NCBI RefSeq assembly: GCF_009176975.1
Contig: NZ_WEZG01000003.1
Span: 248,001-312,000 of the forward strand
DNA: 64,000 bases
Direction of reading: 5' to 3'
From: Aureimonas psammosilenae
GTDB lineage: Bacteria > Pseudomonadota > Alphaproteobacteria > Rhizobiales > Rhizobiaceae
How positions within the stretch are numbered: the first letter of the stretch is position 1; each line of letters begins with the position of its first letter. Below are positions 58,375-64,000 of the stretch, in pieces. The position numbers and the translations under genes are program-made. A model generated the notes under the pieces. The model was not told the origin of the DNA and made no database searches. It saw nothing but the letters and a program-made list of their open reading frames with translations.

Positions 58375-58551
58375 ATGTTCGAATTGAACTGCCACGGCGT
58401 CATTCCCGGTTGTGATCGAGTGATCCGTGCCGAAAGCCAGGCCGAGGTCGTCCGCCGGGCGATCCAGCAAGCTCACCAGTCCGGGATCGACAGGCTGCCA
58501 TCCAAGATGTTCGAGGATTTCCGCGACAGGACGACGGAACTTCCGAACTGA
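58375..58551 (+). CDS. DUF1059 domain-containing small protein
   Basis: A 58-residue protein, MFELNCHGVIPGCDRVIRAESQAEVVRRAIQQAHQ..., fitting the DUF1059 pattern of a short strand, a C-x(7)-C pair and a helix ending in His. GGGAGGAG five bases before the ATG is a strong ribosome site. The AT-rich 150-base stretch upstream (58226-58374) likely holds its promoter. A strong terminator follows, so it is a single-gene transcript. Function unknown. Confidence 0.75.
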   Translation: MFELNCHGVIPGCDRVIRAESQAEVVRRAIQQAHQSGIDRLPSKMFEDFRDRTTELPN

Positions 58552-58593
58552 CAGGGCGACCGAAAGGTCGAAAGCCCTTCCAGAATCTTCCAG

Positions 58594-58616
58594 ACGGGCC
58601 TTGCAGCCCGTTTTTC
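58594..58616 (+). terminator. rho-independent terminator after the DUF1059 gene
   Basis: ACGGGC (58594-58599), loop CTTGCA, GCCCGT (58606-58611), then TTTTTCG. It lies 43 bases after the stop. Confidence 0.85.
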
Positions 58617-58630
58617 GTTGGCGCGTTCGT

Positions 58631-58800
58631 TTAGAACCGGGGACAGAACCCAACGGGTCGGTCTGAGGGGCCTTTCCGCCCCCGTCCTTCGGACCGTTGC
58701 CGATGCTCGCCCATCCGCTGCATGGATTGCGCTCGGCGCCTCGCATGAAACGAAAAATCCTCCTAAGTCCTCCTCCGCCAGGTTCTGTCCCCGGTTCTTA
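58631..58800. mobile_element. MITE-like element with 17-bp inverted ends and TTA duplication
   Basis: GAACCGGGGACAGAACC (58634-58650) and its exact complement GGTTCTGTCCCCGGTTC (58781-58797) flank 130 bases with no gene, and TTA is directly repeated outside both ends (58631-58633, 58798-58800). The 164-base size, perfect terminal repeats and duplication fit a non-autonomous transposable element. No transposase gene is in the window. Confidence 0.65.
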
Positions 58801-58911
58801 AACTTCGTGCGCGGTCGTCACGAAATTGCCGGTCCACGCCCTTATCGGCCATTCTCCTTCGCATCTCGCACATGCGAAAGGAGACCGGGCCATTCGGGCG
58901 AAGGAGCAGGC

Positions 58912-61209
58912 ATGACCAAACGCGCGTCGATCGGGGCGATCATTCTTTTCTGTCTTGCCCTCTTCGCCTCGTTTCCCGGCATGGCGCAGGTGCCGGGTCT
59001 GCCGAGCTTTGGCGGATCGTCCGCCGCGCCCACCCCGACCGAGGAAAAGCCGGCGACCGAACCCGCTCCGCGCGATCCGAAATCCGATCTCGATGCGGTG
59101 GATCGCGTTCTCGGTCTTCTGAAGGACGACACTCAGCGCGCCGCTTTCGTTCAATCGCTTGAACAGGTGCGGGCCGGGTTGGTGACGCAGGGTCCGCCCG
59201 CGCCCACTCAGAACCCAGCCATACCGGCCGATGGGCTCATCGGCGCCTTGGCCGACAATGTCAGCAAGGCGGTCGGCGACTTTCCAGAAATGGCGCTCGG
59301 TGAAAACCCGAGCGAGAAACTCGCGAACGCCCAGACGGAACTCAGCGAACGCGCGTCCACGAATTTCGGCGGCGCGAAGACGCTGGAATTCCTGTCCTGG
59401 GCCCTGCCCGGCGTTGCGGCGGTGGCCGGCATAATGGTGTTCCTGTTCCGCAATCCGTGGCTGAAGCGCCGGCGCCATCTGAAACGCAGCGCCCAGACCC
59501 GCATACAGTTGCTGCGGCGGGTTTCGATCAAGCTGCTGTTCGATCTCGTTCCCTGGTTCGGCGCGGCCGTGGTGATCGCCATCTGGACCAGCGTGTTCTC
59601 GCCGAGCTGGCGCGAAACGCAGCTCTTCCTCGCCTTCACCACGCCCTTCGTGGTGCCGGCCTTGGTGCGACAGCTCTTCGCCTTCGCGCTGACGCTGCTC
59701 GCCCGCACGCGCGGCTGGCGGCTCATCGATTATGCGATGCTGAAGCTTCTGCCCTGGATCACCGTTCTGACCGCAGCCGGCGTCGTCACCGGGCTGATGC
59801 GCGAATTCGCCGTTCGGCTGACCATCGGGCGCAACGTCGCCGATCTCGGGGCGCTGGCGATGGACTTCGTGGTCGGCGGTCTGGCCGTCGCCTTCACCCT
59901 CTACAACCGGCGCACCGTGCGCAGCCTCATCGTGAAGGGCCGCCGCCGCAAAGGCGACCACGGCACCGGCATCCTGACGACGGTGGTCACGGTCTTCGCG
60001 GATTTCTGGCACGTCTTCGCCCTTCTTTTCGTCGCGGCCAATCTCGGTGCGCGCCTCTTCGGCATCGGCGGCGACAACTTCTTCGAGGACGCCCTTTTCG
60101 CCGTCGTCTATATCCTGGCCGGTCTCGCCTTCCTGGCCGCGACCAGCGAATATTTCGCCAAATGGCGCGAGTCGCTCGATCGTGGGCGCTCCACCGCGCG
60201 GCGGGCCTTGATGCGCCGTTATATCGGCGTTCTCCACGTCTTTCTTCAGATCACCACCACCACGGTGGTGGCCATCGCCTGCATCGATCTATGGGGCTTC
60301 GGCATCGGTGAATGGCTGGGGACGGCTTCCGGCAGTCAGGTGCTGCGCCCGATCATCTCGATCTTGGTCGTGCCGCTCGTGGTGTGGATCATATGGATCA
60401 CGGTCGATACCCTGATCGAGCATGCGCTGGCGCCCGTCGACAATTTCGGCCGGCAGCGCAAGCAGTCGGCGCGCATCAAGACGCTGCTGCCGCTCCTGCG
60501 CAACTTCGTCTTCGCGGCGCTTTCCGTCATCACCGTCATCGCGCTTCTGGCCAATGTCGGCGTGAATGTCGCGCCGCTGCTCGCCGGTGCCGGTATCATC
60601 GGTATCGCGATCTCGTTCGGCTCGCAGCAGCTCGTTCAGGACGTCATCACCGGCTTCTTCTTCCTGTTCGAGGATGCGCTGGCCATTGGCGACGTGATCA
60701 CGACCGGCACCTATTCCGGCGTCGTCGAGGGCATCAGCATTCGAACGGTGAAGATCAGGGCCGGCAACGGCGCGCTTTATTCCGTTCCCTTCGGGCAGGT
60801 GAAGGCGTTGCAGAACGATTCGCGCGACTACGGTATCTATCAGTTGGTGGTGACGGTGGATTACGAGGCGGATGTCGACCACGCCATGAAGGTCATGCGC
60901 GAGATCGGCGACCAGCTTCGCGAAGACCCGAAATACAAGTACGACATGCTGCTGCCGGTCGATATCTGGGGCGTCGACGCCTTCTCGGCGGACGGCGTCG
61001 TGATCAAGGGCGCGATCCGCTGCCGGCCCCTCCAGCAATGGGGCGTCGGCCGGGAGTTCAACCGCCGTTTGAAGCAGCGCTTCGACGCGGAGAACATCCA
61101 CTTCAACCGCGCCAAGCAGGTGATCCAGATCGCCGGCGATCCGCGCAACGCGCATGAGGATCACCCGTTGCCGGTTTCGAACGGTGCCGCGCTGCCGGCT
61201 CGGGTCTGA
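58912..61209 (+). CDS. large MscS-family mechanosensitive channel
   Basis: A 765-residue small-conductance mechanosensitive channel with extra membrane domains. A signal peptide (FASFPGMA-QV), a periplasmic helical domain (to about 160), around ten membrane segments, and the MscS core with pore helix VGVNVAPLLAGAGIIGIAISFGSQQLVQDVITGFFFLFEDALAIGDVI, followed by the beta domain (VEGISIRTVKIRAGNGALYSVPFGQV). It protects against hypo-osmotic shock. The ATG at 58912 follows AAGGAGCAGG. A MITE-like element ends 110 bases upstream and could affect its promoter. Confidence 0.92.
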   Translation: MTKRASIGAIILFCLALFASFPGMAQVPGLPSFGGSSAAPTPTEEKPATEPAPRDPKSDLDAVDRVLGLLKDDTQRAAFVQSLEQVRAGLVTQGPPAPTQNPAIPADGLIGALADNVSKAVGDFPEMALGENPSEKLANAQTELSERASTNFGGAKTLEFLSWALPGVAAVAGIMVFLFRNPWLKRRRHLKRSAQTRIQLLRRVSIKLLFDLVPWFGAAVVIAIWTSVFSPSWRETQLFLAFTTPFVVPALVRQLFAFALTLLARTRGWRLIDYAMLKLLPWITVLTAAGVVTGLMREFAVRLTIGRNVADLGALAMDFVVGGLAVAFTLYNRRTVRSLIVKGRRRKGDHGTGILTTVVTVFADFWHVFALLFVAANLGARLFGIGGDNFFEDALFAVVYILAGLAFLAATSEYFAKWRESLDRGRSTARRALMRRYIGVLHVFLQITTTTVVAIACIDLWGFGIGEWLGTASGSQVLRPIISILVVPLVVWIIWITVDTLIEHALAPVDNFGRQRKQSARIKTLLPLLRNFVFAALSVITVIALLANVGVNVAPLLAGAGIIGIAISFGSQQLVQDVITGFFFLFEDALAIGDVITTGTYSGVVEGISIRTVKIRAGNGALYSVPFGQVKALQNDSRDYGIYQLVVTVDYEADVDHAMKVMREIGDQLREDPKYKYDMLLPVDIWGVDAFSADGVVIKGAIRCRPLQQWGVGREFNRRLKQRFDAENIHFNRAKQVIQIAGDPRNAHEDHPLPVSNGAALPARV

Positions 61210-61210
61210 G

Positions 61211-62446
61211 CTAGAGCCGGGCGAGCAGGGTTTCGCGGGACAAAACGAAACCGCTCGCGACCCAGGCCCGCTTCAGCCGGTCGAGCGTCGCGCCGAGTTC
61301 CGGCCCCGGCGCGACGCCCACCGCCTTGATGTCCTCGCCGGAAAGCGGGAAGGCCGGCGGGTCGAAGCGCTCCGCGATGCGGAGCTGCTCGTTCAACCGC
61401 GCGGTTTCGCCGATCGACGCCGACTCGCTTTTGCCGTGCCGGGTGCCGATGGCGAGTCGCAGACGGTCCTGCACCGCGATCCGGTCGCCGAAATAAAGCC
61501 GGGCGCGCAAGGCGTCGTCCGTTTCATCCGGCCGGGCGGGCTCGGCCATCGCGAAGGCAAGAAGCCGGTCGCGCTCCGCATTGGAAATCTTCAAGCGCTT
61601 GGCGAGCTCGGTGAGCCGCTCGACATCGGGCGGCACTATGGCTTGCAGCCGCAGAATCGCGTCGGGCTTCCAGCTATGGAGGCGCTCGGTTCCGACGAGC
61701 CCGTGGATCGCATCGATGCCCCAGCGCTCGCTTTCCGGCAGAACCAGCGACAGGACGCCGGCCTGACGCGCCCAAAGAAGGGCGCGGGACGGGTCCTCCG
61801 CGCCAAGAAGCTTGCGCAACTCCGCCCAGACCCGTTCCACTGACAGCTTCGCGAGACCGCTCTTCAGCCGCGCCGACGCCCTGAGGCCGTCCGCATCGGG
61901 TCTTCCGTGGCCGTACCATGCGAAGAAGCGGAAGAAGCGCAGAATGCGGAGGTAATCCTCTTCGATCCTCTGGCTCGCGTCGCCGATGAACCGCAGCGTG
62001 CGGCTTTCGATGTCGGGCAGGCCGCCGACGAGATCGAGAACGGTGCCGTCCGCGTCGCAGTAGAGCGCGTTGATCGTGAAGTCGCGGCGCGCGGCGTCCT
62101 CGCGCCAGTCGCGGCCGAAGGACACGACCGCATGACGCCCATCGGTCGCGATGTCGCGTCGAAGCGTCGTCACCTCGAAAGGTCTTCCACTGGCAACCAC
62201 GGTGATCGTGCCATGCACGGCCCCGGTCGGGATGGCCTTGAAGCCGGCACTCTCGGCGCGGCGGGTGGTCTCATTGGGAAGCGTCGTGGTGGCGATGTCG
62301 ATATCGGTGACGGGAAGGCCAAGCAGCGTGTTGCGCACCGCCCCGCCGACGATCCGCGCCTCTTCGCCCTCGGCGCCGAGCGCCGCCAACAGCTTCTGGA
62401 GCACCTCGTCTCGCAGCCATTCGGCTTCGATGCGGGCCATCGTCAT
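61211..62446 (-). CDS. cca: CCA tRNA nucleotidyltransferase/poly(A) polymerase family
   Basis: Class II nucleotidyltransferase that likely adds CCA to tRNA 3' ends. The 411-residue protein has the head domain EARIVGGAVRNTLLGLPVTDIDIATTTLP with the catalytic D-x-D, the template motif EDAARRDFTINALYCDADG, and the neck ERIEEDYLRILRFFRF (as QRIEEDYLRILRFFRF). It begins ATGA-overlapped with the upstream NUDIX gene stop (62443-62446). The upstream in-frame extension seen to 63154 is not real. Confidence 0.92.
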   Translation of the reverse strand: MTMARIEAEWLRDEVLQKLLAALGAEGEEARIVGGAVRNTLLGLPVTDIDIATTTLPNETTRRAESAGFKAIPTGAVHGTITVVASGRPFEVTTLRRDIATDGRHAVVSFGRDWREDAARRDFTINALYCDADGTVLDLVGGLPDIESRTLRFIGDASQRIEEDYLRILRFFRFFAWYGHGRPDADGLRASARLKSGLAKLSVERVWAELRKLLGAEDPSRALLWARQAGVLSLVLPESERWGIDAIHGLVGTERLHSWKPDAILRLQAIVPPDVERLTELAKRLKISNAERDRLLAFAMAEPARPDETDDALRARLYFGDRIAVQDRLRLAIGTRHGKSESASIGETARLNEQLRIAERFDPPAFPLSGEDIKAVGVAPGPELGATLDRLKRAWVASGFVLSRETLLARL

Positions 62447-63063
62447 GCGTAGAACCTTTCGTATAGCGCCCGGATGATGCCGGCGGTGATGCCCCAGATA
62501 TACCGCTCGCCGAAAGGCATCACGTAGAAGAAGCGTTCGCGCCCCTGCCAGAAGCGGCTTTCCTTCTGGTGGTTCGCCGGGTTCATCAGAAAGGAAAGCG
62601 GCACCTCGAAGACGTCGGCGACCTCGCCGGGATTGGGAACGATAACGAAACCCGACTGAACGATGGCCACCACCGGCGTGATGCGGAAGCCGGTGCGCGT
62701 CGAATAACGCGGCAGGGTACCGAGCGTTTCGATGAAGCGCGGCTCGAGGCCGATCTCCTCGAAGCTTTCGCGCACCGCGGCCGCCTCGGGCGAGGCGTCG
62801 GTCGGGTCCACGGAGCCGCCGGGAAAGGCGATCTGCCCGGAATGCTTGCGAAGATGGGCGGAGCGGGTCGTGAGGATTACGCTGGCTCCCTCGCCTCGGT
62901 CGACCACCGGCACCAGAACGGCCGCTTCGCGCACGTCGGCGCCGTCGAGGAGAACGCCGAGTTCGGGGTTCAGGACATGATCGCCGATATCGGGCAGTTC
63001 GCCCGTCGGAACGACACGGGAAAAACGCCGGCGCAGGTCGTCGGCGGAAAAGGACGGCGTCAC
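62443..63063 (-). CDS. NUDIX hydrolase, CoA pyrophosphatase-like
   Basis: A 206-residue NUDIX hydrolase with the box GGSVDPTDASPEAAAVRESFEEIGL, preceded by the UPF0035/CoA-pyrophosphatase mark LTTRSAHLRKHSGQIAFPGG that identifies the CoA diphosphatase (NudL/Pcd1) subgroup. It would hydrolyse CoA or oxidised CoA to 3',5'-ADP and phosphopantetheine. It overlaps both neighbours by four bases, which makes a tight operon DUF1285 - NUDIX - cca. Confidence 0.92.
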   Translation of the reverse strand: MTPSFSADDLRRRFSRVVPTGELPDIGDHVLNPELGVLLDGADVREAAVLVPVVDRGEGASVILTTRSAHLRKHSGQIAFPGGSVDPTDASPEAAAVRESFEEIGLEPRFIETLGTLPRYSTRTGFRITPVVAIVQSGFVIVPNPGEVADVFEVPLSFLMNPANHQKESRFWQGRERFFYVMPFGERYIWGITAGIIRALYERFYA

Positions 63064-63641
63064 GCTGCGCCACCGACGGCGAAGCGCGCGCCGTTCGAGC
63101 GCAGAAACGGCCCGTCCTCGTCATCCCCCAGAAGCCCGGCGAGGTCGAAGGCAAGCGCCCGCGTGAGCTTGGCTTCCAATCGGCCGCGCACGGAAAGATA
63201 GGGCTCGAAGCTGCCCCCCTCGCCGCGCGAAACGAAGCGCAACGGATGGTTCGGCCCCGCCGTCACCACGTCGCCGACATTGGTGCGGAACGTCAGAACG
63301 GGGCCGGAAGGGTCCTCGTCGCGGCTCATCTCGACGGCCAGGAAATGCGCGTCCTCGACCTGAACCCCGAGTTTCTCGACGGGCGTCACAAGATAGGTCC
63401 GGCCGTCCTCGTCCTTGCGCAACACCGAGGCGAAGAGACGCACCAGGGCTTCGCGGGTGATGGGCGAGCCGAGATAGGTCCACGTTCCGTCCGCCCGGAT
63501 GGTCATGTCGATAGTGCCGCAGAAGGGCGGGTTCCACTTTTCCACGGGCGGGGTGCCCGATCCGGCGCGCTCGGCGCGGGCGATCAGGGCCTCCAGCGAG
63601 GGAAAGGACGGGCCGGAGATGGAGGGGCGCTCGGCGGTCAT
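63060..63641 (-). CDS. DUF1285 domain-containing protein
   Basis: A 193-residue DUF1285 protein, first of the three-gene operon. Blocks seen: PPVEKWNPPFCGTIDMTIRADGTWTYLGSPITREALVRLFASVLRKDEDGRTYLVTPVEKLGVQVEDAHFLAVEM and the C-terminal VRGRLEAKLTRALAFDLAGLL. Structures of this family show two small domains, but no function is assigned. The ATG at 63639-63641 starts the conserved region. It is divergent from a MoxR ATPase with a 200-base spacer. Confidence 0.88.
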   Translation of the reverse strand: MTAERPSISGPSFPSLEALIARAERAGSGTPPVEKWNPPFCGTIDMTIRADGTWTYLGSPITREALVRLFASVLRKDEDGRTYLVTPVEKLGVQVEDAHFLAVEMSRDEDPSGPVLTFRTNVGDVVTAGPNHPLRFVSRGEGGSFEPYLSVRGRLEAKLTRALAFDLAGLLGDDEDGPFLRSNGARFAVGGAA

Positions 63642-63843
63642 GACGGGGAAGATAGGCGCTCGGCTGAGGAAAGGACTGTGTCCGGGTTTCGACGGAGTCT
63701 TATTTTGGCCTGCCTTGGCGGTCACGAAATAGTTCGCCGCCACCGCTTGCCACCACCCAGTCGGGGCGATTTCATAGGTGGAACAGGGATTCGCGGCTCT
63801 CCATCCTGCCCGAACCCACGAATCTTCGAACGGAGATGCCTCG

Positions 63844-64000
63844 ATGACGATGCTCGCCCCGCACGAGCCGACCGTTTCCGGCGAAGATGCCGTCGCGAAG
63901 GCCGAGGCGGCGCTGGCGGATCTGGCGAAGGTGCGCAGCTCGGTCGGCCGAGTCATCTTCGGCCAGGAAAGCGTCGTCGCGCAGACCGTGATCGCGATCC
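63844..64000 (+). CDS. MoxR-family AAA+ ATPase, N-terminal part
   Basis: The reading frame from ATG 63844 runs off the right edge with 52 codons visible. It starts MTMLAPHEPTVSGEDAVAK and contains VRSSVGRVIFGQESVVAQTVIAI, the N-terminal helix of MoxR-type chaperone ATPases just before Walker A. CGGAG lies upstream. In Rhizobiales this gene leads a MoxR - DUF58 - DUF4159 cluster divergent from DUF1285, which fits, but the rest is outside the window. Confidence 0.85.
   Translation, partial: MTMLAPHEPTVSGEDAVAKAEAALADLAKVRSSVGRVIFGQESVVAQTVIAI

Overview
The window is high-GC chromosomal DNA (roughly 63-65% G+C by eye) from an alphaproteobacterium of the order Hyphomicrobiales (Rhizobiales). The gene content points near Rhizobiaceae, Brucellaceae or Aurantimonadaceae: carA/carB with greA and an LpcC-type LPS mannosyltransferase, the trxB - LsrB/VtlR-type LysR pair, a PetP/PetR-like regulator pair, fbc/petABC, and a DUF1285 - NUDIX - CCA-transferase operon divergent from a MoxR ATPase. 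I saw no rRNA, tRNA, CRISPR array, prophage or intact insertion sequence. About 60 protein genes are supported, most of them core housekeeping.

Layout. 1-1.8 kb: start of a TonB-dependent siderophore receptor, divergent from a siderophore esterase. 1.8-9.6 kb: yqeY, carA, bioY, a DUF1284 gene, carB, greA and an Uma2 nuclease-fold gene. 9.6-13.4 kb: LPS glycosyltransferases (LpcC-like and GT25) and an ABC exporter. 13.5-17.2 kb: a leader-like small ORF, trxB, an LsrB/VtlR-like LysR gene, a predicted AbcR-type small RNA with two anti-Shine-Dalgarno motifs, a DUF1127-like gene and a second LysR gene. 17.2-23.3 kb: two glutathione transferases, an aspartate aminotransferase, an EamA transporter, a thioesterase, a PRC-barrel protein and an extensin-family protein. 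23.4-28.5 kb: uvrB with a long repeat-bearing tail, then an AT-rich AIPR-family (phage abortive infection type) gene and a small lipoprotein. 28.8-33.6 kb: HAD hydrolase, secreted proteins, cold shock protein, and a coupled ilvE/metallo-hydrolase pair. 33.8-38.9 kb: MarR/OmpR/EnvZ-type regulators, csaA, proC, ybjN-like and ubiK. 39-49.3 kb: lgt, a MidA-like methyltransferase, pgeF, an M24-fold enzyme, a lipoprotein, prs, corA, an EamA gene, rplY, pth and ychF. 49.4-56.3 kb: petABC (cytochrome bc1) and a pair of ABC exporters. 56.3-64 kb: trmL, hemF, a DUF1059 gene, a large MscS channel, the CCA/NUDIX/DUF1285 operon and the start of a MoxR ATPase.

Many genes overlap by four bases with their upstream partner (bioY/DUF1284, lgt/methyltransferase, EamA/thioesterase, marR/petR-like, proC/ybjN, ilvE/MBL, CCA/NUDIX, NUDIX/DUF1285, the two ABC exporters), so translational coupling is common. 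The items most worth a second look are the predicted AbcR-type RNA and its palindromic upstream region beside the LsrB-like gene, the AT-rich solitary AIPR gene, a repeat translated in frame inside the uvrB tail, two short MITE-like palindromes that both carry flanking TTA duplications, and a dense cluster of GANTC sites with a DnaA box upstream of the ybjN-like gene.
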